Positions 39,000 to 49,800 of a DNA stretch of 64,000 nucleotides are shown here, in pieces; the first letter of the stretch is position 1, and every line of letters begins with the position of its first letter. The position numbers and the translations under genes were made by a program. Origin of the DNA: Geodermatophilus saharensis. Its GTDB lineage: Bacteria > Actinomycetota > Actinomycetes > Mycobacteriales > Geodermatophilaceae. Below the pieces are notes generated by a model. It saw only the letters and a list, made by a program, of their open reading frames with translations, ran no database searches and had not been told where the DNA came from. Location of the stretch: positions 34,359-98,358 of the forward strand of contig NZ_FZOH01000001.1 in assembly GCF_900188205.1 (NCBI RefSeq), in the 5' to 3' direction.

Positions 39000-41900
39000 A
39001 TGACCTGGTACGACGCGTTCCTGACGGAGCTCGAGCCGATCACCTGGCGTCCCAAGCCTGGCGATGGACTTCCAGCGAGCATTGAGGCCGGTCAAGTCTT
39101 TGTGCAGGCGACGCAGTACGGACTGGAAGTAGCTGTGGCGTCCGCCGGGTCCAGGCCGACCAGCGCCGACATGCGCAAGACGTGGAAGGCGCGGCAGGCC
39201 AACCGCCCGTCGCCGGTCCTGCTCGCCGTCGGTTACCCCGGCCGGGGCGGCACTCTGGTGGCAGTCTGCGGCCCGGTCGGCGACGAGCCGCCGGTCACGC
39301 ACGATCTGGAGCCCTCGCGTGTCGAGCGGCTCGCGGCGGCGGCGCTGGCCGAACCGTCGAGGCACGCGGCGGCCCGATGCCTGCTGCGCCTGCTCCCCGA
39401 GGTCGAGTCGGACCTCCCGGGCATCATCAACTCCGGCTTGCTGGCGACGCAGGAGATACGCGGCGGTGTGCCCCAGCGCAGCGACTGGTCTGCCGCGACG
39501 ACGACCGGTCGCGCCTCGCTTAAGCGCCGGGGGAGGGACCTCATCAAGGCCCTCGGCTTCGCCGTCGACCAGCTGGGCGCGAACACCTCCGTACTGACCG
39601 CCGGCCGGGACCGTAGGGCCATCGCCGTCTTCCTCGACGAGGGGGAGACGTTCGAGGTTCCGGTGCCCCGGTTCGACGGCGTCTCACCGGTCGCGCACGC
39701 CCTGGCCGTCGCCGACCGCGAGCACCTGTCGTGGGTGGTGATGACGCGCGCGTCGGAAATCCGGCTGTACGCCGCCCGGCCGGACACCGGCGTCGGGCGT
39801 AAGGGCCGGACCGAGACCTTCGTCGAGGTGAACCTCGCGCTTCTGCCCGACGACCGGGCCGGCTACCTGCACTTGCTGTTCTCTGCGGATGCGCTCGCCC
39901 CGGCCGGGACGCTCGAGCAGATCCTGGCCTCATCTGCGGACTTCGCCGCGGACCTCGCCTACCGTCTACGGGACCGCGTCTACCGCGAGGCGGTTCCGGT
40001 CCTCGCCCGCGCCGTCGCGCAGCGGCTCGACCCGGACCCGGACGAGGAGACGCTCGCGCAGGCTTACGACCAGACCCTCAACATCCTGTTCCGGCTGCTG
40101 TTCGTCGCCTACGGCGAGGACAAGGGGCTTTTGCCCTACAACAGCAACAACCGCTACCGCGACCACAGCCTCAAGCGGCTCGCGCGCCTGGTGTCGGACG
40201 ACATCAACGACGGCAGGCTGGTCTACGACGCACGGCAGACCGATTTGTGGGATGACGTGGTGCAGATCTGGGAGGCCATCCACCGCGGCAATAGAGGCTG
40301 GGGCGTGCCGGCCTACAACGGCGGGCTGTTCTCCTCTGCGCCCGAGGTCAACGCCGCCGGCGCGGCGCTGGCCAAGTTGCGGCTCGACAACTCGGAGTTC
40401 GGTCCGGCCCTCACTGCGTTGCTCGTCGACACCGGTGACGCCGACGTCGTCGGTCCCGTCGACTTCCGCAGCCTGTCGGTGCGCGAGTTCGGGACGATCT
40501 ACGAGGGCCTCCTTGAATCAGCCTTGTCGGTCGCGCCGGCCGACCTCGCAGTGGATGCGAAGGGCAACTACGTTCCCGCGAGAGCGCACGAGCACGTCGA
40601 GGTCCCGGCTGGAGCCGTGTACCTGCACAACCAGTCCGGGGCGCGCAAGGCGACGGGGAGCTACTTCACCAAGCCGTTCGCCGTCGAGCACCTGCTGGAC
40701 CACGCGCTCGAACCGGCGCTCGACGAGCACCTCGCCCGGATCACGCAGCACCTAGACGCCGGCGATGAAGCCGCCGCCGCGAGCGCGTTCTTCGACTTCC
40801 GGTGCGCCGACATCGCGATGGGGTCGGCGCACTTCTTGGTCGCCGCCGTGGACCGGATTGAAGCCAGGCTGTCGGCGTTCCTGGCGCTGAATCCGATCCC
40901 CGCGGTGACCGCCGAGCTGGAGACGCTGGCGACGGCGGCCTACGAGGCGCTGGGTGAGCTCAAGGACGGCGTCGAAATCGAGACGACCTCCCTGCTGCGC
41001 CGGCAGGTTGGGCGGCGGTGCATCTACGGCGTGGACCGCAACCCGATCGCGGTTGAGCTCGCGCGCCTGGCGATCTGGATCCACACGTTCGTGCCCGGTC
41101 TGCCGCTGTCGTTCCTCGACCACAACCTCACTGTCGGTGACAGCCTCACCGGCATTGCGACCGTCGATGAGGCGCTCGCCGAGCTCACCGGCGGCGGCAC
41201 CGATGCACCGCAGACGCTCTTCCACGACCGGATCGTCGAGTTCCTCGCGCGCGCGTCGAAGGCGCTCAGACGGCTCGGCACCATCTCCGACGCCACCGTG
41301 GCCGACGTCAAGGAGGCCCGGCAAGTCCACCTTGAGGCAATCGACCAGGTCAAGCCGGCTACAGCCCTGTTCGATCTGCTCGTCGCTCACCGGCTCGGCA
41401 AGGCCGCCGTCCCGGTCGACGCCGACGAGGACACCGTCACCCGCGCCGCCGCCGTGACCAACGCCGCCGCAGTCGCGGCCGGCGCGCACGCGCTGCACTT
41501 CCCGGTCGCCTTCCCCGAGGTCTTCCTACGCGACCGCCCCGGCTTCGACTGCCTCCTGGGCAATCCGCCCTGGGAGGAGGCCACCGTTGAGGAGCTCGGC
41601 TTCTGGGCCGTCCGCTTCCCGGGCCTCAAGAGCCTGACTGCCGCCCAGCAGAAGGCCGAGATCAAGAGGCTGCGGGCCGCCCGGCCCGACCTGGTCGCCG
41701 AGTACGACGCGGCCCTCGCCGACGCCGAGCTGACCCGCGCCCTGCTTGTCCGCGGTCCCTACCCCGGCATGGGTACCGGGGACCCCGACCTCTACAAGGC
41801 GTTCGCCTGGCGGTTCTGGCAGACCCTGCGGACCGGGGGCGCCATCGGCATCGTCCTGCCGAGATCGGCGCTGGCCGCGAAGGGGTCGACACCCTGGAGG

Positions 41901-43043
41901 CAAACCGTGCTGTCCGAAGGTGCCTTCGCTGACACGACAATGCTGCTCAACACAGGTGGCTGGGTATTCGACGACGCCGAGCATCGCTACACCATCGGCC
42001 TCGTGACGATTCGGCGTGGCGCGCAGCACGCTGGCGAAGTGGCACTGCGCGGGCCCTTCTCTAGCCTCCAGCGGTTCCTCGACGGTGTACAACTGCCACC
42101 GGCGTCGTTCCCCGTCGAGGAATTCCTCGGCTGGTCGGACGGCGCGGCGTTTCCGCTCCTCCCGTCGCCGGAGGCCGTCACGGTGTTCCAGAAGCTCCGG
42201 GCACACCCGCGGCTCGACGCGCCGCGTCAAGACTGGCGAGCTCGACCGGCCACCGAATTCCACGCGACGAACGACAAGCCCTTTCTCATCCTCGACGAGA
42301 ACGACGCGAACGACGACGCGTGGCCCGTGTTCAAGGGGGCTTCCTTTAACGTATGGGCCCCCGACACCGGCACCTACTACGCCTGGGCAGACCCCGAGGT
42401 GGTGACCAAGGAGCTGCAGCGCCGCCGCGTGCGCGGGCAACGCAGCGCCCGGTCGGCGTTCAGCGAGTTCACCGCGGACTGGGCGAAGGATCGCGACACG
42501 CTGCCGTGCTGGTACCCCCGGATCGCCTTCCGCGACATCGCTCGAGCAACTGACTCGCGCACTTTGATCACCTGCCTGATACGCGGCGAGCTCGTCCTCA
42601 CCAACCAGGCGCCATACGTACTGTGGCCGAAGGGCGACGAGCGGGATGAGGCGTTCCTGCTCGGCGTGCTGAGTTCGATGCCGCTGGACTGGTACGCACG
42701 CCGCGTCGTCGAAACTCACGTGAACTTCCACGTCTTCAACGGCTTACCGATCCCGGACCCCGGACACGACGACCGGCACCGGCGGCGCGTCGAGGAGGTC
42801 GCCGGCCGGCTCGCCGCGGTCGACGACTGGTACACCGATTGGGCCGAAGCCGTCGGCGTGCCCGTCGGCCGTGTCACTCCTGAGGAACGCCCCGAGCTGC
42901 TCGCCGAACTCGACGCCGCGGTCGCCCACCTGTATGGGCTGGGCACGGACGACCTGCGGGTCATCTATGGCACCTTCCACGAGGGCGCCGACTACTCCGC
43001 CCACCGCGACCGGGTGCTCGCCCACCACGAGAAGCTGGCCTGA
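39000..43043 (+). CDS. Large Eco57I-type DNA methylase
   Basis: A 1347-residue protein starting at ATG 39000 with GGAGGG 4 nt upstream. Residues about 1-330 are an N-terminal region (nuclease-like or helper). Residues about 340-590 resemble the helical region of type IIG and PglX-type enzymes. At about 680-700 SYFTKPFAVEHLLDH and CADIAMGSAHFLV begin the SAM domain; DRNPIAVELARLAIWIH follows. LGNPPWEEATVEE near residue 853 is the N6-adenine NPPW motif. A target-recognition region and helical tail follow (about 1090-1347). It ends 3 nt before the PLD-helicase gene. Such pairs are restriction or BREX/DISARM-like parts; the specific class is unknown. Confidence 0.8.
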   Translation: MTWYDAFLTELEPITWRPKPGDGLPASIEAGQVFVQATQYGLEVAVASAGSRPTSADMRKTWKARQANRPSPVLLAVGYPGRGGTLVAVCGPVGDEPPVTHDLEPSRVERLAAAALAEPSRHAAARCLLRLLPEVESDLPGIINSGLLATQEIRGGVPQRSDWSAATTTGRASLKRRGRDLIKALGFAVDQLGANTSVLTAGRDRRAIAVFLDEGETFEVPVPRFDGVSPVAHALAVADREHLSWVVMTRASEIRLYAARPDTGVGRKGRTETFVEVNLALLPDDRAGYLHLLFSADALAPAGTLEQILASSADFAADLAYRLRDRVYREAVPVLARAVAQRLDPDPDEETLAQAYDQTLNILFRLLFVAYGEDKGLLPYNSNNRYRDHSLKRLARLVSDDINDGRLVYDARQTDLWDDVVQIWEAIHRGNRGWGVPAYNGGLFSSAPEVNAAGAALAKLRLDNSEFGPALTALLVDTGDADVVGPVDFRSLSVREFGTIYEGLLESALSVAPADLAVDAKGNYVPARAHEHVEVPAGAVYLHNQSGARKATGSYFTKPFAVEHLLDHALEPALDEHLARITQHLDAGDEAAAASAFFDFRCADIAMGSAHFLVAAVDRIEARLSAFLALNPIPAVTAELETLATAAYEALGELKDGVEIETTSLLRRQVGRRCIYGVDRNPIAVELARLAIWIHTFVPGLPLSFLDHNLTVGDSLTGIATVDEALAELTGGGTDAPQTLFHDRIVEFLARASKALRRLGTISDATVADVKEARQVHLEAIDQVKPATALFDLLVAHRLGKAAVPVDADEDTVTRAAAVTNAAAVAAGAHALHFPVAFPEVFLRDRPGFDCLLGNPPWEEATVEELGFWAVRFPGLKSLTAAQQKAEIKRLRAARPDLVAEYDAALADAELTRALLVRGPYPGMGTGDPDLYKAFAWRFWQTLRTGGAIGIVLPRSALAAKGSTPWRQTVLSEGAFADTTMLLNTGGWVFDDAEHRYTIGLVTIRRGAQHAGEVALRGPFSSLQRFLDGVQLPPASFPVEEFLGWSDGAAFPLLPSPEAVTVFQKLRAHPRLDAPRQDWRARPATEFHATNDKPFLILDENDANDDAWPVFKGASFNVWAPDTGTYYAWADPEVVTKELQRRRVRGQRSARSAFSEFTADWAKDRDTLPCWYPRIAFRDIARATDSRTLITCLIRGELVLTNQAPYVLWPKGDERDEAFLLGVLSSMPLDWYARRVVETHVNFHVFNGLPIPDPGHDDRHRRRVEEVAGRLAAVDDWYTDWAEAVGVPVGRVTPEERPELLAELDAAVAHLYGLGTDDLRVIYGTFHEGADYSAHRDRVLAHHEKLA

Positions 43044-43046
43044 CCG

Positions 43047-46000
43047 ATGACGGACCCCAAGCCCACCTTCCTCACCAACCAGGACGGGACCCGCGTTGCC
43101 GACGGCATCAACGCGCACCTCGAGCACCTGCGCACTCAACTGATCAACCCCTACGAGCTGGCGATCGCCACCGCCTACTTCAACGTCGGCGGCTATCAGC
43201 TGCTCGCCGGTGAGCTGGATCACCCGCGGCGAGTTCGGCTGCTCCTCGGCGCGGAGCCCGACCAGAATTTGCGCTCGCGGCGCCTCGACGAACCCGTTTC
43301 ACCGGCGCGCGCGCAGGCCATGCGATTGCGCCGGGCGTTGGAAGGTCACGACCGGGATCTCGCCGATGCGCGCGACCTGCTCGGGTTCACCTTCGACGCC
43401 GACCGGGGCGCCCGCCGGCTCCTCGACTGGCTCCGCTCCGGGACGGTCGAGGTACGCCGGCTCACCGACCGGTTTCTGCACGGCAAGGCCTTCATCACGA
43501 TCACTGATCATGACGAAGGCGTCATCGCTGGCTCGTCCAACTTCACCTACGCCGGCCTCGGGACGAACATCGAGCTCAACCTCGGGCATTACCAGCCGAA
43601 CGTCGTCACGGACGTCCGGGCGTGGTTTGACGAGCTGTGGGACGCTGCCGACGCGTATGACCTCGCGGCGCTGTACGAGGCCCGGTTCGACGCTCACCCG
43701 CCACAGCTGATCTACCTGCGGATGCTGTGGGAACGGTATGGCGCGGAGATCGAAGCCGAGGCCGAGGTGATGACCCGAGGCGCCATCCACCTCACGACGT
43801 TCCAGCGGGACGGCCTGTGGCGCGCGCGACGCATCCTCGCCGAACGCCGCGGTGTGCTCATTGCCGACGAGGTGGGCCTCGGCAAGACTTTCCTCGCCGG
43901 CAAGCTGATCGAAGAGGCGGCGATTGAGCGCCGTCAGCGCGTGCTCGTGGTAGCCCCGGCGACGCTGCGCGACGGGCCCTGGCGCAAGTTCGCGTCCGAC
44001 TTCAACTTGCCGATCGAGCTGCGGTCGTTCGACGACCTCATCGCCGATCGGCGGCTCATCCCAACGGCGAGCGGCTTCGCTCTCGACCAGGACCCGGACG
44101 ACTACGCACTCGTCGTCATCGACGAGGCGCACAACGCTCGCAACCCGGGCACGCAGCGCGCCGAGGCGCTACGCCGGCTACTGGCCGGGGCTTACCGTAA
44201 GGACCTCGTCCTGCTCACCGCGACGCCTGTGAACAACAGCCTGTGGGACTTGTACTACCTTCTGGTGCTGTTTCTCCGGAACGACGCCGTCTTCACTGAC
44301 CTGGGTATCCCCTCGATGCGGGACCACTTCGCTCGGGCGATGGCGCTCAACCCCGACGACCTCTCCCCGGACTACCTGTTCGACGTGCTGGACGCCGTTG
44401 CAGTCCGTCGTACGCGCCCGTTCGTGAAGCGGTTCTACCCGACCGACACTGTCCGCATCGCAGGCCGCGACGTCCCGATCACCTTCCCCACACCCCGGGT
44501 GCGTCGGGTGTCGTACGACCTTGACGCCGTGCTGCCGGGGTTCTTCGACCGTTTCGCCGCTGCGCTCGACGCCGACGACGTCGGACACCCTGATCCCGAC
44601 CGGCGGCCCGGGGTGCTCACACTCGCCCGATACGCACCGTCGCGGTACGGCCCGGGCGGCGTTGACGCCCGCGAGGTGCAGCTCACCGGCTTGCTCCGGT
44701 CCGGACTGCTGAAGCGGTTCGAGTCCTCGCCCCATGCCTTCGCCCGCACGTGCGACAAGATGGCCGACAGCCACGACGGGTTCCTGGCGCTGCTCGCCAC
44801 CGGCAAGATCGCGACCGGCTCGGCGCTGCGGGCCTGGGCCGCCACCGATTCCGACGACCCAGACGAGGTCGATGAGTACCTGCACGGCCACTGGGAAGAG
44901 CTCGAGGACGCCGCCGACTACGACATCGAACTGCTCCGCGCCCATGCTGAGCATGACCGCGACCTGCTGCGGCAGTTCGCCGTTGAGGCCGACACCGTCA
45001 CCCAGGACCAGGACCCGAACCTCGCCGCCATCGTCGAGGAGCTGGCCGAGATCGCGGAACAAGCCGCAGCTGAAGGCGTAACCATGCAGGAGATCCGCGA
45101 CAAGGGCAAAGTCCTGATCTTCAGCTACTTCGCCGACACCGTGAACTGGATCGTCGACTACCTTTGCGACGCGGTCGACCGCGACGACCGCCTCGCCCGC
45201 TACCGCGACCGCATCACTGCGCTCACCGGCAGCGACGGCGACAAGCGGGACGTGCTTTGGGGCTTTGCGCCGCGCACCACCGACGCGCCGGAATCCGACG
45301 ACCGGCACGACATCGTCGTGTCCACGGACGTCCTCGCCGAGGGTGTCAACCTGCAGCAGGCACGCCACATCATCAACTACGACTTGCCCTGGAACCCACA
45401 GCGACTCGTCCAGCGCCACGGACGGATCGATCGCATCGGCTCGTTCCACACCGAAGTCTTTCTGCGCTGCGTCTTCCCGGACCAGCGCCTCGATGACCTG
45501 CTCGGGCTGGAAGAGCGGCTGCACCGCAAGATCAAGCAGGCTGCGGCGGCCATCGGCGTCGGGGAGATTCTGCCCGGCTCCCGGACGGCGGATGTGACGT
45601 TCGCCGAGACGCGTGAGGAGGTTGAGCGGCTGCGTGCCGAGGACCCGACGATCTTCGAGTTCGGGGGCGTCGGACGCACGGCACTGTCCGGTGAGGAGTA
45701 CCGCCAGGAGCTGCGTCGCGCGCTTGACAATCCCGAGGTCGCCGGCCGGATCCGCGACCTGCCGTGGGGCTCTGGCTCCGGAATGGCAGTGCCAGTACCG
45801 GTCGGCGCACCGGGCGGGTACGTCTTCTGCATCAGAGTGGGCGACCATTCGACGCCGCAGTTCCGCTACGTGACCGCCGCCGCCGATGGTGCACCGCTGA
45901 TCGTCGACGACACCCTCGCCTGCCTCGACCGCGCGCGGCCGCCGGCGGAGTGGGACACCCCGCGGAACCTCGACGAAGAGACCTACCGCGGTGCCTTCGA

Positions 46001-46424
46001 CAGCTGGATCCTTGCGCGCGGCCACGTTGTGGACCGCTGGAACTTCCTCGCCGACCCGGCGAATCTCGCGCCTGTCGTGCCGGCAGTCATGCGTCGGGCC
46101 GCCCAGGCTGTGCGCGATCATGCGACCGGCGTCGACCTTGAGCAGATTGATCGCGCTGTTGAGGCACTCGAGGCGCCCTACGCCGAACGGATCCTGCGAC
46201 TGTTTCGCCAGGCGCTCACCGTCGAGAACGGGACCGAACGCGCCCAGGTCGTGCTTGACCTCGTGCGGGACCTCGGCCTCGAACCGCCTCCACCGCCGGA
46301 GCCGCTGCCCGAGGTGACGGCGAACGACGTCCATCTGCTCTGCTGGCTGGCATTGGTTCCGGATGCGCCGGCTGAGCCAACGGGCCTGGTCAGCGGCGAG
46401 GGCCGCGAGACGCCGCTGGGATAG
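43047..46424 (+). CDS. PLD-SNF2 helicase fusion
   Basis: A 1125-residue protein. Residues about 1-190 are a phospholipase-D-type nuclease module with HGKAFITITDHDEGVIAGSSNFT near residues 144-167 (HxK and SSNxT motifs). From about 255 an SF2 helicase core follows: LIADEVGLGKTFLAG near 270, VIDEAHNARN near 356, LLTATPVNNS near 390, and the C-terminal lobe with STDVLAEGVNLQQARHIINYDLPWNPQRLVQRHGRIDRIG. PLD-helicases are found in DISARM and related modules, usually with a methylase. Here it is the second gene of a two-gene module with 39000-43043. Confidence 0.82.
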   Translation: MTDPKPTFLTNQDGTRVADGINAHLEHLRTQLINPYELAIATAYFNVGGYQLLAGELDHPRRVRLLLGAEPDQNLRSRRLDEPVSPARAQAMRLRRALEGHDRDLADARDLLGFTFDADRGARRLLDWLRSGTVEVRRLTDRFLHGKAFITITDHDEGVIAGSSNFTYAGLGTNIELNLGHYQPNVVTDVRAWFDELWDAADAYDLAALYEARFDAHPPQLIYLRMLWERYGAEIEAEAEVMTRGAIHLTTFQRDGLWRARRILAERRGVLIADEVGLGKTFLAGKLIEEAAIERRQRVLVVAPATLRDGPWRKFASDFNLPIELRSFDDLIADRRLIPTASGFALDQDPDDYALVVIDEAHNARNPGTQRAEALRRLLAGAYRKDLVLLTATPVNNSLWDLYYLLVLFLRNDAVFTDLGIPSMRDHFARAMALNPDDLSPDYLFDVLDAVAVRRTRPFVKRFYPTDTVRIAGRDVPITFPTPRVRRVSYDLDAVLPGFFDRFAAALDADDVGHPDPDRRPGVLTLARYAPSRYGPGGVDAREVQLTGLLRSGLLKRFESSPHAFARTCDKMADSHDGFLALLATGKIATGSALRAWAATDSDDPDEVDEYLHGHWEELEDAADYDIELLRAHAEHDRDLLRQFAVEADTVTQDQDPNLAAIVEELAEIAEQAAAEGVTMQEIRDKGKVLIFSYFADTVNWIVDYLCDAVDRDDRLARYRDRITALTGSDGDKRDVLWGFAPRTTDAPESDDRHDIVVSTDVLAEGVNLQQARHIINYDLPWNPQRLVQRHGRIDRIGSFHTEVFLRCVFPDQRLDDLLGLEERLHRKIKQAAAAIGVGEILPGSRTADVTFAETREEVERLRAEDPTIFEFGGVGRTALSGEEYRQELRRALDNPEVAGRIRDLPWGSGSGMAVPVPVGAPGGYVFCIRVGDHSTPQFRYVTAAADGAPLIVDDTLACLDRARPPAEWDTPRNLDEETYRGAFDSWILARGHVVDRWNFLADPANLAPVVPAVMRRAAQAVRDHATGVDLEQIDRAVEALEAPYAERILRLFRQALTVENGTERAQVVLDLVRDLGLEPPPPPEPLPEVTANDVHLLCWLALVPDAPAEPTGLVSGEGRETPLG

Positions 46425-46443
46425 CCCTCGGACGCGCAGCGTC

Positions 46444-46734
46444 TCATATTCCCTGGGTCGGTCGGTTCTCGCCTCGCTCGACCGCTGGACGCGTCGGGGA
46501 GGTGCGCCTGCGGATGAAGTATCCGCAGGCGCAAGGCTTGACCTGCGTGAACGGGTGATGTGGTCGCGGTGTGGTCGCACCATCCCCGCCGAGCCCAAGC
46601 GATAGCGGTGGAACTTGCCCGAAGATTTCCAGGCGGGATGCCAGGAGTGTCCGGGTCATCTCCGCGGCCTCCAGCTCCTCATGCAGTCCTAAGGTGAACT
46701 CCGCGATCGGCATCCAACCGTCCTCATCACCCAC
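46444..46734 (-). pseudogene. Truncated trypco2 copy
   Basis: The minus strand from GTG 46734 reads GDEDGWMPIAEFTLGLHEELEAAEMTR, which aligns with the trypco2 protein of 50673-50999 (GDGDGRVPIAEFISGLREELRAAEAER). The similarity then stops and the frame continues with unrelated residues to 46444. DNA upstream of the two starts is also alike over about 60-100 bp, so this is a copied 5' end and promoter region, not a whole gene. Confidence 0.6.
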
Positions 46735-46881
46735 TGCGGCCTTCCCCCTGATGTTGGCCGCACCGTGACACACCCACGCGAAGGCAAAAGTCCGTTGCGC
46801 GCTGACCGAGAGGTCACGAGGGGACCTGCCGTTTCCACGACGGGGCGCACAAGGCCCATCGAGCTTTGCCGGGCGGCGGTG

Positions 46882-49800
46882 TCACTCGGCAAGCCTTGCG
46901 GCCTCTCGTTCCACCTGCTCTGCCTCCGCGTTGAGGTCTAAAGCCCGCAAGTCAAGGGCAAGCTTCGCGAGGGCGGTTGTGAGTGCGTCCTTGTAAGAGT
47001 CTGAGTGACGGGCGTGCAATCCTCGGTAGATGGCAACTACTTCCCGGTCAGCAGCGAGCGCGTCCTCGTGGCGGCGTAGCTCAGTAAGAAGAGAGCCGTA
47101 CAACCGTAGGGAATCGGCGACGGCCGGGGTGAAGGCGGCCGGGTAGGTCGTGGCCAGCTGCCGGTAGGTGCTGGTGGCTTCCTTGATCGCGCTCAGCGCC
47201 TCCTCGCGGCGGCCGAGGGCTGCCAGCCGGCCCGCGAGGTTGCTCAACGTCGTGGCGAGGTCGGGGGCATAGACGGCCGGGTGTGCGATGGCCAGGGGGC
47301 GATAAGCGGCCAAGGCCTCCTCGATGGCGGTCAGCGCCTCCCCATGGCGGCCGAGGGCGGCCAGCCGGATCGCGAGGTTGTTAACTGACGCGGCGAGGTC
47401 AGGAGTGTGGGCGTCGGGGTGGGCGGCGGCGAGGGCACGGCGCAAGGCGACGGCCTCCTCGATGGCGGCCAGCGCCTCCTCGCGGCGGCCGAGGGCGCCC
47501 AGCCGGCCCGACAGGTTGTCCAGCGACCTGGCCAGGTGCGGGGTGAAGGCGCCCGGGTAGGTGGTGGCCAGCTGCTGGTAGACGCCGGTGGCTTCCTCGA
47601 TGGCGGTCAGCGCCTCCTCGCGGCGGCCGAGGCGGGCCAGGATGACCGACAGGTTGTGCAGCGACCCGGCGAGGTCGGAGATGAAGGCGTCGGGGTAGGC
47701 GGCGGCGAGGGCGCGGCGCAAGGTGGCGGCCTCCTCGATGGCGGCCAGCGCCTCCTCGAGGCGGCCGAGGTCAGCCAGCCCGCCCGACAGATTGTGCAGC
47801 GACGTGGCCAAGTTGGGTGCAAAGGCGGCCGGGCGCGCGGCGCATAGGGCGCGGTCGACGGCGGTGGCCTCCTCGATGGCGGCCAGCGCCTCCTCGCGGC
47901 GGCGGAGGTCTCCCAGCAGGCTTGACAGGTTGTGCAGCGACCTAGCCAGGTCGGGGGTGAAGGCGTCGGGGTCGGTGGTGGCTAGCTGCCGGTAGACGCT
48001 GGTGGATTCCTGGATGGTGGTCAGCGCCTCCTCGCGGCGGCCGAGTTCAGCCAGCCGGCCTGACAGGTTGTGCAGCGACCCTGCGAGGTCGGAGATGGAA
48101 GCGGCCGGGTCGGTGTTGGCTAGCTGCCGGTAGACGCTGGTGGATTCCTCGATGGCGGCCAGCGCCTCCTCGCGGCGGCCGAGGGCGCCCAGCCGGTTCG
48201 ACAGGGTGTTCAGCGACCCGGCCAGGTGCGGGGTGAAGGCGCCCGGGTAGGTGGTGGCCAGCTGCTGGTAGACGCCGGTGGCTTCCTCGATGGCGGTCAG
48301 CGCCTCCTCGCGGCGGCCGAGGTAGGCCAGCATGACCGACAGGTTGTGCAGCGACCCGGCGAGGTCGGAGATGAAGGCGTCGGGGTAGGCGGCGGCGAGG
48401 GCGCGGCGCAAGGTGACGGCCTCCTCGATGGCGGCCAGCGCCTCCTCGAGGCGGCCGAGAGCGGCCAGCCGGCCCGACAGATCGTTGAGCGACCCGGCGA
48501 GGTCCGGATTGAAAGCCTCGGGGTCATTGGCGGCGAGGTGGCGGTGGTGGTCGACGGCCTGGGCGGTGACGGTGACGGCGAGTGTGGCGAGCCCAGTGCT
48601 GTACTCCGGTAGGCGCTCGATGAGGGCGGCGGCGGTCTGCGGTTGCGGGCATTTGGTAAGGGCTCGGTCGAGCAGGTCGGGCAGCCTTCCGGCCGGGTTG
48701 ATGAGGGCGGCGTCGAGCAGGTCGGGGAGACGGTCGCTAAGCAGGCGGTCCAGCGCCGCGCTAACGGGGTTGCGACCGGCCGCCCGGGTCAGCTCGGCTA
48801 GGACTTGCTCTGCCTGCGCGCCGCTGGCATTGCCCTCATCGGTGATCCGGCCGTAGCCGGTGAGCACCAGGTCGGTCAGTTCCGCGCAGGTGGCTAGCAG
48901 CTGTTCGGTAAGCAGGTCGGGGCGCAGAGGGACCACCCAGACGGGTGTGGTGCCGGGGTAGATGCCGTGCAACCAGGTGGCCACCGCGCCGCGGATGCCC
49001 GCGGGGGCATCGATGAAGTCGCTGATCAGGCTAAGCAGTTCGGTGGTGGCGTGCTCAGTGGGTGGAGCGAACAAGGTGGTGACAGTGACCGCTTGCTGGC
49101 GCGTGAGGTCACCGCGGGTCGGTACGTCAGATGGAAAGGTTTGAGCCCAGCGATTTCGTTCGCGGTCGAGGACCGCGTCGAGCACGCGTTCACGAACTTC
49201 CTCGTCAGTGGTGCTCACGTGGGCACCGGTGGCGACCAATAGGGCGTGCATGTGAACCAATAGCGGGTTAGCGAACGCGGCGTCGCCAAGGTCCGATGCT
49301 GGTGGCTCCGCTTCCGGGGGCAGGTCCTGTGATCTGGTCATCAGGTGGCGGGTGAAGGAGGCCACCGCTTCAGCGTGATGCGCGGCTCGATGAGTGCGGG
49401 GCAGTTCGCCCTCCCGGAGGCTCAGCATCCGATCAGTCAGCTCCGCTGCGAGCTGGTTGCTGCGCCGGTTGAGGGTGTTCCACCAGCCGGTGGTGTGCCG
49501 GGCGAGCAGCAGCAACCGCACGGGCGGCGCGTCGGTTGGCCAGTAGCCGAGGGCGCGCACCAACGCCTCGAGAAGGGGGACGTTGAGGTCGGCGTCGTCA
49601 ACGACGACCAGCGTGGGCCGGTCGAAGTTCAGCACGGGTTCCCCGCCGGGGATGCTGGGGTCGGCGAGGCCGGCTTGCCAACCGCGCCCGGTCATGCGTA
49701 GACAGGCTTCGGCGGCCAGCCGGGTCTTACCGGCCCCGCCGGCGCCGAGCAGCAGTCGTAGCGCCGCCCCTCCGCCGGTCAGACACCACTCCTCCAGCTC

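Noticed and set aside
44178-46598. Long minus-strand frame inside the PLD-helicase gene
   Set aside because: It is antisense to clear helicase motifs and has no domain of its own.
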